Source of the DNA: a virus
DNA length: 64,000 nucleotides
Strand: one strand, 5' to 3'
Virus record (IMG/VR): IMGVR_UViG_3300037882_001770
Location: 62,001-126,000 of that record
Shown: positions 7,517 through 16,232 of the stretch, in pieces
Numbering within the stretch: position 1 is the stretch's first letter
Layout of the letters: each line of letters starts with the position of its first letter
Position numbers and translations under genes: made by a program
Notes under the pieces: model-generated
Seen by the model: the letters and a program-made list of their open reading frames with translations, nothing else
What the model was told of the DNA's origin: nothing
Databases searched by the model: none

Positions 7517-8092
7517 TTGAAACATATTTACAATAAACTTAATCCCCCATCTGGATTCTACATCTACGCTTATATTAGAGAAAACGGAACACCTTACTAT
7601 ATCGGCAAAGGCAAGGGTATACGAGCCTGGGTAAGTCATGCTAACAAAGGCAAAGGAGCTCATACACCCAAAGACAAATCAAGAATTATAGTTTGTGAAT
7701 CTAATTTAACAGAAATAGGTGCCTTTGCGTTAGAGCGTAGATACATTCGTTGGTATGGACGCAAAGATCTAGGCACAGGTATTTTACTAAACAAAACAGA
7801 CGGTGGCGAAGGCACAGCTAATACCATTAGAACCGTATCGGAAGAAACTAAAATAAAAATTGGATCTGCTAATAAGGGCAGAGTTCAGACCGAAGAAACA
7901 CGAGCTAAACGAAGTGCGTCTCTCAAAGGAAGAAAGCCTTCAGAAGAATCAAACATTAAGCGTGGAGCAAAAGCAAGAGGTAGAGTTCTTGGCCCACAGT
8001 CAGAAGAACGAAAAGCTAAAACAAGTCTTTTAATTAAACAATGGTGGGCGGAACGAAAAGCGTTAGAATTGATCGGGCCAGTCGCGAAATAA
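7517..8092 (+). CDS. GIY-YIG homing endonuclease with NUMOD3 repeats
   Basis: A 191-residue free-standing homing endonuclease. The GIY-YIG domain lies at residues 12-95: [20 protein letters not shown], then [12 protein letters not shown] and [10 protein letters not shown]. The C-terminal part carries NUMOD3-type DNA-binding repeats of the form [33 protein letters not shown] and EERKAKTS. The TTG start is chosen because AAGGAG lies 7 nt upstream and no other start fits. The 3' end overlaps a convergent minus-strand gene by 30 nt. The same RNA leader type controls the unrelated HNH gene at 48790. Confidence 0.9.
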   Translation: MKHIYNKLNPPSGFYIYAYIRENGTPYYIGKGKGIRAWVSHANKGKGAHTPKDKSRIIVCESNLTEIGAFALERRYIRWYGRKDLGTGILLNKTDGGEGTANTIRTVSEETKIKIGSANKGRVQTEETRAKRSASLKGRKPSEESNIKRGAKARGRVLGPQSEERKAKTSLLIKQWWAERKALELIGPVAK

Positions 8093-8398
8093 CGCATGCT
8101 GGATGTCACCTGCTACGAATTGATTGAAGCTCTTGTGTTTAACTTCAAGCTCGCCCTCTAAAGGTGCTACTCGCTTAAAGGCTTCATCCATCTGAGCCAT
8201 GTTTTTAAATTCCATCAAAATCATCCATTCGGGAAGATCCGCTACAGATCGAAAACCCATTTTGCATCTGGTAATTCTGTATGATTCCATTTTGCCTTCT
8301 GAAATCAAATGATCAAAGAAACTTTTCATTCCGTTGACCCATTCTAAATCAGAGATGTCGCCTTCTTTGTTTGCCCAAATTGTGTATAAGTCTGCCAT
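8063..8398 (-). CDS. Small conserved protein of DUF6614-like type
   Basis: This 111-residue protein has a pattern ([59 protein letters not shown]) that I associate with a conserved small family of unknown role (DUF6614 from memory). A dimeric alpha/beta-barrel fold of the EthD/NIPSNAP kind is plausible from the hydrophobic pattern but not proven. It is the last gene of a tightly packed minus-strand trio; its start is next to the stop of the acetyltransferase-like gene. A metabolic rather than structural role is inferred from its relatives in bacteria. Confidence 0.6.
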   Translation of the reverse strand: MADLYTIWANKEGDISDLEWVNGMKSFFDHLISEGKMESYRITRCKMGFRSVADLPEWMILMEFKNMAQMDEAFKRVAPLEGELEVKHKSFNQFVAGDIQHALFRDWPDQF

Positions 8399-8832
8399 TA
8401 TTGTAGTGTCCCTAAAATTTCAAAGCCTTTGAGGCCTTGTTTGTACAAGTGTGCTTGGTCAAGATACAAGTATTTGAAACCACGTTCTCTATAGATAGCA
8501 CACTCTGTTTTTAAACTTTCTATGCCTAGTCTAGTCTTTGGATTATGGTAGGTCCATGCAAACTGACTGGCTAGAACGTTTTCCCTGTCGTAGCGTTTCA
8601 TCAAACTAAACGCTACCAATTGCCCTTCTTCGTAATATCCAATTACATCAGTATCGAGATCTGTAAACTGACTGTCAAAAAGTGGCATTACGCTTGCAAA
8701 GTGTTTGTAGATACAATAGGTTCTGTAGATATCTTGTAGTTGTGCAATGTTGGGTTCGTGTAGATATTTCCAGTCAACCTGCGGTTGATATGTAGTTTCT
8801 TCCAATCGTATTCTAGCAAATTGATAAGTCAT
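8398..8832 (-). CDS. GNAT-like acetyltransferase, putative
   Basis: A 144-residue protein whose second half reads like a GNAT fold: VIGYYEEGQLVAFSLMKRY (beta4-type strand), then ENVLASQFAWTYHNPKTRLG and YRERGFKYLYLDQAHLYKQG. The acceptor is unknown. The canonical Q/R-x-x-G-x-G/A acetyl-CoA loop is not obvious, so it may be a degenerate or distant member. It overlaps its upstream neighbour by 4 nt, so co-translation is likely. Confidence 0.5.
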   Translation of the reverse strand: MTYQFARIRLEETTYQPQVDWKYLHEPNIAQLQDIYRTYCIYKHFASVMPLFDSQFTDLDTDVIGYYEEGQLVAFSLMKRYDRENVLASQFAWTYHNPKTRLGIESLKTECAIYRERGFKYLYLDQAHLYKQGLKGFEILGTLQ

Positions 8833-9332
8833 CTGCGTGGATCTTCTCTATGGTGGAACAGCATTTCTAAATATTCCTCCGGCCAAGTATCATAAAATCC
8901 TTTGGCTCCCATGACTTTTGCTTTGTCATTTAGGTCACTTAGGCTTTGAACCAATGCTAGTGCGTATGTTCCTTGATTCATGCAAACACCATTAACCATT
9001 TCCGAATCGTCTGGGTGATCTGCTAATGCCAGTAAATTGTTGCGAACCAAAAACTGTTCATTGAGGTTGTTGATGGTTGTGTTAAATTGGTTGGCGGCAT
9101 AATGATGCCCTTCGTAGACCACAATAACTACGCTTTTGTTTATGCCGTTACGACTAATTTCCGCCAAGTCGGAACCCAAATCTTTGCCAAGTCTTACTTC
9201 AAAGTCACGTTCCAGTCTGGCTTTACGAGCATACGGACAAGGCGGCCACCCACCCAGTGCTGGATTTTTAACTTCTACAAAATCCACAAGCCAGCGTTCA
9301 ATATCTAATTTTACAGTATCTAAGTTTAACAT
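8829..9332 (-). CDS. Conserved protein of unknown function (CPYARKA motif)
   Basis: 167 residues, not assigned. The central motif GGWPPCPYARKARLERDFEV (residues 27-46) is distinctive, with one Cys. The spacing recalls the CPFA motif of DUF1415 proteins, but that similarity is weak. Other blocks are KSVVIVVYEGHHYAANQF and GVCMNQGTYALALVQSLSDL, and the C-terminus is EYLEMLFHHREDPRR. It is co-transcribed with the GNAT-like and DUF6614-like genes, which suggests a shared accessory pathway. Confidence 0.5.
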   Translation of the reverse strand: MLNLDTVKLDIERWLVDFVEVKNPALGGWPPCPYARKARLERDFEVRLGKDLGSDLAEISRNGINKSVVIVVYEGHHYAANQFNTTINNLNEQFLVRNNLLALADHPDDSEMVNGVCMNQGTYALALVQSLSDLNDKAKVMGAKGFYDTWPEEYLEMLFHHREDPRR

Positions 9333-9544
9333 TAAAAGAAAGGTAATCCTGATTTTTTTGTTGTTTCTAGATTGTCTTTGACCAACTGACTAATTACAGA
9401 TCTTTCGCTAGTGCTGAGTTGCATGGCTTGATCGTAGGTTATTCCACCTCTCATATACCAACACATGGTCAACGCCTCCTTACGTATGTCTACAGTTTCT
9501 TTTTCCATCTGATCAACCATCTTGGAAATTTGATCAGAGTTCAA
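9332..9544 (-). CDS. Small conserved tail-assembly protein (gp51-like?)
   Basis: 70 residues, helical and charged, ending KDNLETTKKSGLPFF. It lies immediately downstream of gp26, where T4 has gp51 (baseplate hub assembly catalyst). The assignment rests on position and size, not on clear motifs. The TTG start is 2 nt after the gp26 stop, consistent with coupled translation; an internal ATG at codon 9 is an alternative. Confidence 0.45.
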   Translation of the reverse strand: MNSDQISKMVDQMEKETVDIRKEALTMCWYMRGGITYDQAMQLSTSERSVISQLVKDNLETTKKSGLPFF

Positions 9545-9546
9545 GA

Positions 9547-10386
9547 TTAGGAGGCGGGCCCGAAAAAACTGGACATATCCAATGTTACTGTTTGTTCGTA
9601 TTCGTGTTTACACTCAGGGCAAGTTATGTTGATTGGCTGTAACTCACCGCTGGATTTGATATCAATAATATGATCTCTGATCTTGTTAAACAAAGTGCGA
9701 TCACAATTTTTCAAAAGTTCTTCAATGTATTCGGGTTCGGTTACCATGGACTGTGGTGTCTTAACAGCGGATATGCTTTGTGCCAATGCCTTGACTGTGA
9801 TTTCGGTCACTCGTTTAAGGGCTGCACTCAACGCTGACATTTTTTCAGTGTCAGGCACATCCGTATCGGGCAACACCTGCAATAGCTTTTGCTGTTCAAA
9901 TTGCAGTTGATTGTTGTCATTGAGATTTTTGTAGGTCATGGGTCTAAAGTAGATTTCCATGTCACCTGATTTGATTGTTTTGGAATAGTCGGGCGCCCGC
10001 ATGCGATCTAACACACTGCGCAAGTCTAGCACATGCTCGCATTCGTGTTGGCATTTTGGACATCTTGTGCCAAAATCCATGCTATGGCCGTAACTAGCAA
10101 TTCGTATAGCTACTAACAAGGTATCCACATCCATGGCAGGTGTAGCCCAGGCATCTTTGACGGACGGAATACAGCTCTCAATGGCATTAACTGTAGCCTG
10201 TCCGTTGTACAACGCATCCGGTGTGCGATAGTTAATTTCGTCGATTGCAGTCATGGGCAACACCGGCACTTCGCCGTTGGTTGGCATTTCCAATGCGCCA
10301 GGCGGATAAAACTGCCCTTGGCTGGGTAAACGTATATAAATCGACGGTTGTCTAAAATATTGTTGTAAAGGGTTGTTTGCGCTCAT
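9547..10386 (-). CDS. 26: Baseplate hub subunit gp26-like
   Basis: The 279-residue protein matches the T4 gp26 hub family, needed to assemble the central baseplate hub. The N-terminus IYIRLPSQGQFYPPGAL and VLPMTAIDEINYRTPDAL (about residues 40-60) are typical. Two Cys-x-x-Cys pairs flank the middle: CPKCQHEC (near 113) and CPECKHEY (near 260), a probable zinc site. It is divergent from the tape-measure gene, with only 24 bp between the two start codons; GAGGT precedes the ATG. Confidence 0.85.
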   Translation of the reverse strand: MSANNPLQQYFRQPSIYIRLPSQGQFYPPGALEMPTNGEVPVLPMTAIDEINYRTPDALYNGQATVNAIESCIPSVKDAWATPAMDVDTLLVAIRIASYGHSMDFGTRCPKCQHECEHVLDLRSVLDRMRAPDYSKTIKSGDMEIYFRPMTYKNLNDNNQLQFEQQKLLQVLPDTDVPDTEKMSALSAALKRVTEITVKALAQSISAVKTPQSMVTEPEYIEELLKNCDRTLFNKIRDHIIDIKSSGELQPINITCPECKHEYEQTVTLDMSSFFGPAS

Positions 10387-10397
10387 TTTTTACCTCG

Positions 10398-10404
10398 GTA
10401 AATA
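10398..10404 (+). promoter_or_regulatory. Late promoter core (GTAAATA), leaderless type
   Basis: GGTAAATA followed by GTAATT (6 nt) and the ATG of the tape measure at 10411. It lies in the 24-bp gap between divergent genes. Confidence 0.6.
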
Positions 10405-10410
10405 GTAATT

Positions 10411-12618
10411 ATGGCAGACCAATTCGACCCCCAACAATTTCAAGAAGCGTTAGAAGCCTACGAAAACGAAATACGTACTCTGGGCAAGGCCACGGCCGAA
10501 ACAAGAGCTGCATTCCAAGACGCCAAAGCGGCAATAAGACAGCACCAAGCACAAGTGGATGCATCCTGGAAAAAATTAGGAACAAGCGCCACCGACCTGA
10601 CAAAAGGTCTGTACAAAGGCGAAAAAGGTGTTGGTGTTTTTGGAGATGCAGTCGAAACTGCTGGAACTGCGTTACAGACACTAATACTGTTGATACCGGG
10701 CATTGGAATTGCAGCCAAGGCGGCAGCTTTTGCTATTGGCGCCTTTGCTAAGGGTGTTAACGCAGCTGCAAAACAGGGCGATCAACTTTATAAAACCTAT
10801 CAGGATCTAAGCAAAGCCGGCGCAACAACATCTGGCGGTATCCAAGATGTCTTTAGCAACATGCAGAAGTTTGGATATGGCCTCGAGGAACTGGATAAAA
10901 TGGTTTCGTTGGTGTCGGCTAATGCCGAAACCTTGGCCAAATTCAGTTTAACAGCCGGCGAAGGTGCCAGCGCATTTGCCCAAGGCATGCAACAGCTACA
11001 ACGAGATCAGAGTCTACGTGAACTGGGCAAAACCACAGACGATATCAATAATGCTGGCGCCGCATACATTAGACAGCAGGTAGCACTGGGCAGAAATCAA
11101 CGAGACATTGGAGATTCACTCAACAAGACCACTAGAGCTTATATTTTAGAACTGGATCATTTACAGCGCCTGACAGGTAAGAGTGCAGAACAGTTACAAA
11201 AAGAACAAGACGAAGCTCTTGCCGAAGATGCGTACAATCAAGTCATGTCCGAGTTGCAAGATCGTGCCGCCCAAGGCGATGCGGCAGCCGCAGCTCAGAT
11301 AGAAAAAATCAAATCAGTCATGGCAAACATATCGCCTGACTTGCGTAAAGAACTAGCACTCAGTATTGGTGGTGATGTAAGTGCCGCACAAAAATTAATG
11401 ATGTCAGCACCTAGCTTGCTGGGCAACGTGATGAATGAAAGCAAGGGCACAATTGATACCTTGCGTGAAGCTGGAAAAGATCTAACTAGAACCGCAGATG
11501 TGTTTGGTAAAGGTGCCAAAGTTGGTGCGTACGACAGAGAAATTTTTGGCACACTCAAAGATGCTCGAGTGTTTGGCAAGGCACTGGAAAATATTGAAGA
11601 ACGTGATATTGCTGCCAAGAAAAATGCCCACGTTATTGACGATTCAACCAAGTCCATAACCGAAACGCAAATAGCACAAATGAACAGCAGAGATGCTCTG
11701 CAAGGGTTTGTACAACTTGGGGTTGCTCCGGCCACTGCTGCCCTGGGAGGCCTAGCATCAGCAGTTGATGATGTGACCAGTATGTTACCGGGCGCCAAGT
11801 CCACTCCGGGCAAAGGAATGAATACTCCTGGATACGGTGCACAAGGTACCGGCACTAGAGGTGGCAGTGTCGGAAGCATGGCCGCTGGAGCAGCCACAGG
11901 CGCAGTAGTTGGATCAGTTGTTCCAGTTATTGGAACCGGTATTGGTGCAGCCATTGGCGCAGCCGCTGGATACCTTGGATACGGTGCATTTGGTGGCACA
12001 TCAGACAAGCCCGAGGATTACTTAAAATTTGGTGGGCAAAGCGGAAGCAAGGAAGCGTTTGGCAAACTAAACCCAGACATTCAGAAAAGTTTGCTGGCCG
12101 CCGGCAAACAGTACAAAGACATCACAGGCAACATGTTGACCGTTAACAGCGCCTTCCGAGACAGCGAAAAACAAAAAGAGCTGTATGACGCATGGATAGC
12201 CCGTGGCAAAACTGGCATGCCGGTGGCGCCCCCAGGCAGAAGCTCGCACGAAACCGGGCAAGCTGTGGACATTGAACAAGGCAAAAACGATCGCCAGGCG
12301 ATTTCGGCACTTAATGCAGCAGGTTTGTTCCAGACGGTGGCCAACGATCCGGTACACTTTAGCAAAACCAGCGGATACAAATTTGGCGGTATTGCAACCG
12401 GTCCCAGCAGCGGCTACCAGACTCTGTTGCATGGCACAGAAGCTGTGGTGCCCTTACCAGACGGCAAAACAATTCCAGTAGAAATACCCGGATTTACAAC
12501 CAATCTGACAGACCAAACTAGTTTAATGACGCAACAGCTTGACAAGTTAGACGAGCTGGTTAGAACTATGCAAACTCAAGTTAGTGTCAGCACTAAGATA
12601 TTACAACATACACAATAA
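10411..12618 (+). CDS. Tail tape-measure protein with C-terminal M15 peptidase domain
   Basis: 735 residues, placed where a gp29-type tape measure is expected. Residues 1-100 are a coiled coil. A hydrophobic segment IPGIGIAAKAAAFAIGAFAK lies near 100-120, and a long helical middle follows. A glycine/alanine-rich membrane-like segment (about 485-530, GAVVGSVVPVIGTGIGAAIG) precedes a D,D-peptidase domain. That domain has SAFRDSEKQKELYDAW at about 580, HETGQAVD giving the H-x6-D zinc motif (His613, Asp620) and DPVHF with the third ligand His649, as in VanY-type M15 peptidases. The enzyme would cut peptidoglycan cross-links while DNA is delivered. The region after residue 660 is beta/coil, possibly a tail-terminus contact. 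Confidence 0.85.
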   Translation: MADQFDPQQFQEALEAYENEIRTLGKATAETRAAFQDAKAAIRQHQAQVDASWKKLGTSATDLTKGLYKGEKGVGVFGDAVETAGTALQTLILLIPGIGIAAKAAAFAIGAFAKGVNAAAKQGDQLYKTYQDLSKAGATTSGGIQDVFSNMQKFGYGLEELDKMVSLVSANAETLAKFSLTAGEGASAFAQGMQQLQRDQSLRELGKTTDDINNAGAAYIRQQVALGRNQRDIGDSLNKTTRAYILELDHLQRLTGKSAEQLQKEQDEALAEDAYNQVMSELQDRAAQGDAAAAAQIEKIKSVMANISPDLRKELALSIGGDVSAAQKLMMSAPSLLGNVMNESKGTIDTLREAGKDLTRTADVFGKGAKVGAYDREIFGTLKDARVFGKALENIEERDIAAKKNAHVIDDSTKSITETQIAQMNSRDALQGFVQLGVAPATAALGGLASAVDDVTSMLPGAKSTPGKGMNTPGYGAQGTGTRGGSVGSMAAGAATGAVVGSVVPVIGTGIGAAIGAAAGYLGYGAFGGTSDKPEDYLKFGGQSGSKEAFGKLNPDIQKSLLAAGKQYKDITGNMLTVNSAFRDSEKQKELYDAWIARGKTGMPVAPPGRSSHETGQAVDIEQGKNDRQAISALNAAGLFQTVANDPVHFSKTSGYKFGGIATGPSSGYQTLLHGTEAVVPLPDGKTIPVEIPGFTTNLTDQTSLMTQQLDKLDELVRTMQTQVSVSTKILQHTQ

Positions 12619-12622
12619 CCCG

Positions 12623-12629
12623 CTAAATA
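12623..12629 (+). promoter_or_regulatory. Late promoter core (CTAAATA), leaderless type
   Basis: CTAAATA, 7 nt, then the gp20 ATG at 12637; no ribosome site visible. Confidence 0.6.
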
Positions 12630-12636
12630 TAAAACT

Positions 12637-14430
12637 ATGTCATGGAAAAAATATTTCAAAGTTGCTGACACAAACGGACAACTTAGCCCAATATCAGGGC
12701 AGAACCAATTTGGGTTGCCTGGCTACAATCGTCAAACAGGCGGCGGTGCTAACTTAGCTACTGGCAACGATTTTGCATTTCGTAACTATGCTAGCCGGCT
12801 TCCAGAAGTATATTCTGGACACCCAAATCGAATCGAGCGTTATAACCAATATGAAAACATGGATTGTGACTCAGAAGTTAATGCCTGTTTGGACATTATC
12901 GCCGAGTTCTCGACGCAGATCAATGAAGACAATCAGACTCCGTTTGAAATCAGTTTTTCAGACAAGCCAACAGATCACGAAGTAGACATTATCAAAAAGC
13001 AATTACAGCAGTGGACCAAGTTAAACAAGTTAGATCAACGTATTTTTAAATTGTTCCGCAACACCATCAAGTATGGTGATCAAGTATTTGTGCGTGACCC
13101 AGAAACATTTGAAATGTACTGGGTTGACATGGTAAAGGTAGCACGTATTATTGTAAACGAAAGCGAAGGCAAGCGGCCTGAACAATACGTTATTCGTGAT
13201 ATCAATCCTAATTTTCAAAATTTAAGTATTGCAGCCAAAACAACTAGCGACTACTATGTGAGCCGAGCCATGGGTGGTGGAATGCAAACCAATCCAACTA
13301 ACCCAGGTGGTGGTGGAGGAGGAAACGGTGGCGGAGACGTGGGCAATAGCAGATTTACACAAGCTATGAACGAAACCTGCCTGGATGCTCGACATGTGAT
13401 ACACATGAGCCTAAATGAGGGTCTGGATTACTTCTGGCCATTTGGACAAAGTATCCTAGAAAACATATTCAAAGTTTTCAAACAAAAAGAATTGCTTGAA
13501 GACTCGGTGTTGATCTATCGTGTACAACGTGCACCAGAGCGCAGAATTTTCAAAATTGACGTGGGCAATATGCCTAGTCACATGGCCATGGCCTTTGTTG
13601 AGCGGGTTAAAAACGAGATGCATCAGCGTCGTATTCCTACTAATTCTGGCGGTGGTAACAACATGATGGATGCTAGTTATAATCCGTTGTCAATCAACGA
13701 AGATTACTTTTTCCCTCAAACTGCCGAAGGTCGCGGATCTAGCGTGGAAACCTTGCCAGGCGGATCAAATCTAGGTGAAATTGACGATTTAAAATATTTT
13801 AACAACAAAATGGCACGTGGATTGCGTGTACCAAGTAGCTACTTGCCAACCGGTCCTGATGACTCAGACCGTGCAATGAATGACGGTCGAGTAGGCACAG
13901 CACTGATTCAAGAATACCGTTTTAACCAGTACTGCGAACGGTTACAAACGTTGATTATGCAAAAACTTGACGATGAATTCAAAATGTTCATGCGTTGGAG
14001 AGGCTTTAACATCGATTCTGGGCTGTTTAACATTACCCTGTGCGCACCACAAAACTTTGCCAGCTATCGTCAAGCCGAGCTAGATACCAGTCGTATTACA
14101 GCATTTACACAGCTAGAGCAGATGCCGTATTTTAGCAAACGTTTTATGATGAAACGTTATCTTGGATTGACTGAAGAAGAAATTGTTGAAAACGAACAGC
14201 TTTGGAAAGAAGAACGTGATCAGCCTGAGCTACAGACAACACAAGGACAAGATCTACGCAGTATCGGTATTACACCTGCCGGTATTGAGTCGGATTTAGC
14301 AACTGGTGAAGAGTTGGCATCAACTGAAACTGGTCTAGAAGCCGGAGCTCCGCAGGGCGGCGTACCACCGGCTGCACCAACCAGCACTGCTCCTACCGGA
14401 CCGGCAGCGCCTTCGGTGCCAGGATTATAA
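12637..14430 (+). CDS. 20: Portal vertex protein gp20
   Basis: The 597-residue portal forms the dodecameric ring through which DNA enters and leaves the head and on which the neck assembles. Typical blocks are RIERYNQYENMDCDSEVNAC (about 65-85), VIHMSLNEGLDYFWPFGQSI (about 252), LLEDSVLIYRVQRAPERRIF (about 285) and DDLKYFNNKMARGLRVPSSY (about 385). A glycine-rich insert (NPGGGGGGNGGGD) sits near residue 222. The C-terminus is an Ala/Pro/Thr-rich tail longer than in T4 gp20 (524 aa). It is the first gene of the head block. Confidence 0.95.
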   Translation: MSWKKYFKVADTNGQLSPISGQNQFGLPGYNRQTGGGANLATGNDFAFRNYASRLPEVYSGHPNRIERYNQYENMDCDSEVNACLDIIAEFSTQINEDNQTPFEISFSDKPTDHEVDIIKKQLQQWTKLNKLDQRIFKLFRNTIKYGDQVFVRDPETFEMYWVDMVKVARIIVNESEGKRPEQYVIRDINPNFQNLSIAAKTTSDYYVSRAMGGGMQTNPTNPGGGGGGNGGGDVGNSRFTQAMNETCLDARHVIHMSLNEGLDYFWPFGQSILENIFKVFKQKELLEDSVLIYRVQRAPERRIFKIDVGNMPSHMAMAFVERVKNEMHQRRIPTNSGGGNNMMDASYNPLSINEDYFFPQTAEGRGSSVETLPGGSNLGEIDDLKYFNNKMARGLRVPSSYLPTGPDDSDRAMNDGRVGTALIQEYRFNQYCERLQTLIMQKLDDEFKMFMRWRGFNIDSGLFNITLCAPQNFASYRQAELDTSRITAFTQLEQMPYFSKRFMMKRYLGLTEEEIVENEQLWKEERDQPELQTTQGQDLRSIGITPAGIESDLATGEELASTETGLEAGAPQGGVPPAAPTSTAPTGPAAPSVPGL

Positions 14431-14433
14431 ATA
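14426..14433 (+). promoter_or_regulatory. Late promoter, exact TATAAATA, overlapping the gp20 stop
   Basis: TATAAATA contains the TAA stop of gp20 (14428-14430). Four nt (CAAG) separate it from the ATG at 14438. Confidence 0.7.
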
Positions 14434-14437
14434 CAAG

Positions 14438-14656
14438 ATGATCCTTAACGAATTATACCAACGTAGTCCTGATGCTTATCAGGATCTTAGTCAAGACAAC
14501 AGCCAACCCGAGTTGGAAAATCTTCGTAAAACTCGGCTGACGTTAAAACAGATCAACAAGTTGCGTCAAATGAATGATGTTCGCAGTTATGAATACAAAG
14601 AAAAGCTCAAACAGGTGCGTCAACAGTATGCACCGCCGGCTCAGCCACTAGTATAA
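14438..14656 (+). CDS. Small prohead-core protein (gp67-position)
   Basis: 72 residues. The N-terminus MILNELYQRSPDAY contains L-N-E, a gp21-type cleavage site. The C-terminal half LTLKQINKLRQMNDVRSYEY is a conserved block I associate with small proteins following the portal gene in marine T4-like phages. Size and position match T4 gp67, a prohead core component that is degraded by gp21, but sequence identity to gp67 cannot be claimed. Confidence 0.6.
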   Translation: MILNELYQRSPDAYQDLSQDNSQPELENLRKTRLTLKQINKLRQMNDVRSYEYKEKLKQVRQQYAPPAQPLV

Positions 14657-14663
14657 AAAAATA

Positions 14664-14677
14664 GGCCATTTCTGGCC
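14664..14677 (+). terminator. Short hairpin, possible weak terminator
   Basis: GGCCA TTTC TGGCC followed by ATATTTCTAC. The tail is only partly T-rich, so termination would be weak. Confidence 0.35.
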
Positions 14678-14716
14678 ATATTTCTACCCTAAAAGTACCA
14701 AGATTATAGATAATAT

Positions 14717-14723
14717 GTAAATA
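14717..14723 (+). promoter_or_regulatory. Late promoter core (GTAAATA)
   Basis: GTAAATATA lies 30 nt before the ATG at 14754, with a strong ribosome site TAAGGAGA between them. Confidence 0.6.
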
Positions 14724-14753
14724 TATCTACGAGCCATACCTTAAGGAGAAATT

Positions 14754-15572
14754 ATGACATCGAAATTTGAACAGTTAATTGAATATGTAATTAACGATGA
14801 AGAAGCAAAAGCTAAAGAGCTTTTCCACGATATCGTGGTAGAAAAATCCCGTGAAATTTATGAAAATTTAATGGATGAGTCTGAAGAGTTAGACGAAGAG
14901 TCTGACGCTGAGCGCGACGATCATGCCGAAAAAGCTGGCGAAAAAGTAGCCAAGGATATTGAGTATGACGAAAAGATGGACGAATCATTTGGCGGCGACG
15001 CCAGTGACGACTTGATCGACGACGTAGAAGCCGAAGAACAAGGCATGCAAGAAGCCGAAGAAGAAGTCGAAATCGACGCCGAAGAAGAAGGCGAAGGCGA
15101 TATTGAAGACCGCGTTGTTGACTTAGAAGACAAGTTAGACGAATTAATGGCTGAATTTGAAGCTCTTATGGGCGACGAAGAAGTTGAAACTTCAGACGAC
15201 GAAGTAGTTGACATTGACGGCGGCGACGCTTTGGAAATGGACGACACAGACACAGCTGAATTCAGCGACGAGGAAATGGGCATGATGGAAGCTGTTAGTT
15301 TAGCAGCGGCACCAAAGCCAGTGACTTCTGAGCCAGCAGGTACAAACACCAAAAGCACAAACGCTAACAACAGCGGTGCAGCAGGTGCAGCGGCTAAGCC
15401 AGTTACAACAACTGGTGCAGAAGCTAAAGGTCGTCCAGCACCATCAGCTGGTGAGTTAATTGGTAAAGTACAAAATTCTGTAGGCGGTAACAAAACAATG
15501 TCTCCAGCTACCAAGCCAGTTACAACTCAAGCCACTGGTGTTAATACAAAAACACCTTTTCCTAAGGCTTAA
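14754..15572 (+). CDS. 68: Prohead core protein (gp68-like), very acidic
   Basis: 272 residues. The N-terminal block FEQLIEYVINDEEAKAKELF, followed by HDIVVEKSREIYENLMDE, is conserved in prohead core proteins of marine T4-like phages that occupy the gp68 position. Residues 45-180 are extremely acidic, including a probable coiled coil (EDRVVDLEDKLDELMAEFEA). The C-terminus is Ala/Thr/Pro/Gly-rich with repeats of the type AKPVTT. It would form part of the scaffolding core that gp21 later removes. Between portal and protease, as in T4. Confidence 0.7.
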   Translation: MTSKFEQLIEYVINDEEAKAKELFHDIVVEKSREIYENLMDESEELDEESDAERDDHAEKAGEKVAKDIEYDEKMDESFGGDASDDLIDDVEAEEQGMQEAEEEVEIDAEEEGEGDIEDRVVDLEDKLDELMAEFEALMGDEEVETSDDEVVDIDGGDALEMDDTDTAEFSDEEMGMMEAVSLAAAPKPVTSEPAGTNTKSTNANNSGAAGAAAKPVTTTGAEAKGRPAPSAGELIGKVQNSVGGNKTMSPATKPVTTQATGVNTKTPFPKA

Positions 15573-15580
15573 TTAGAGAT

Positions 15581-16231
15581 ATGGCTCGATATCTACAAGA
15601 ACATCTAAGCTTCACTCAAGCACGTGCCGAGGTACTGCTCGAGGAAGCCAAAGATGGCTCTGGACAGAAAACCATGAAGTTAAAGGGTATCTGCATTGAG
15701 GGCGGCGTACGAAACGCAAACGAGCGAGTATATCCAGTAAGTGAAATTGCCAAAGCAGTAGACACTATCAACGAACAAATTAAAACAGGTCATTCGGTAC
15801 TGGGCGAAGTTGATCACCCAGATGATCTTAAAATTAATTTGGATCGTGTAAGTCACATGATTGAAAACATGTGGATGGATGGCCCTGCAGGAATGGGCAC
15901 ACTCAAGATATTACCTACACCGATGGGCGAACTGGTTAAAACCATGTTGCAGTCTGGTGTTAAATTAGGGGTTAGTAGTCGTGGATCAGGAAATGTAAAC
16001 GACGCAAACGGACATGTCAGTGACTTTGAAATTGTCACTGTAGATGTGGTTGCTCAGCCAAGTGCTCCAAATGCATATCCAACAGCAATTTATGAAGGTC
16101 TCTTGAATCACAGAGGCGGTCAGAAATTATTAGATATGTTCAAAGACCCGGCGCAGAGCGGCAAAGCACAGAGATATGTAAAAAGCGAAGTAATTCGTTT
16201 GATACAAGGTCTCAAGATTGAAGGGAAATAA
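15581..16231 (+). CDS. 21: Prohead core protease gp21
   Basis: The 216-residue protein is a T4 gp21-type serine protease that digests the scaffold and cuts capsid and internal proteins after L/I-x-E. Visible features are GICIEGGVRNANERVYPVSE (about 32), LGEVDHPDDLKINLDRVSH (about 75, with the likely catalytic His) and GVKLGVSSRGSGNVND (about 127, with the likely catalytic Ser), then VTVDVVAQPSAPNAYP. The length matches T4 gp21 (212 aa). Its stop is 1 nt before the gp22 ATG. Confidence 0.95.
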   Translation: MARYLQEHLSFTQARAEVLLEEAKDGSGQKTMKLKGICIEGGVRNANERVYPVSEIAKAVDTINEQIKTGHSVLGEVDHPDDLKINLDRVSHMIENMWMDGPAGMGTLKILPTPMGELVKTMLQSGVKLGVSSRGSGNVNDANGHVSDFEIVTVDVVAQPSAPNAYPTAIYEGLLNHRGGQKLLDMFKDPAQSGKAQRYVKSEVIRLIQGLKIEGK

Positions 16232-16232
16232 T

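Noticed and set aside
14921-15514. 197-codon minus-strand frame opposite the acidic core protein
   Set aside because: Ser-rich shadow caused by the Asp/Glu codons of the true gene.
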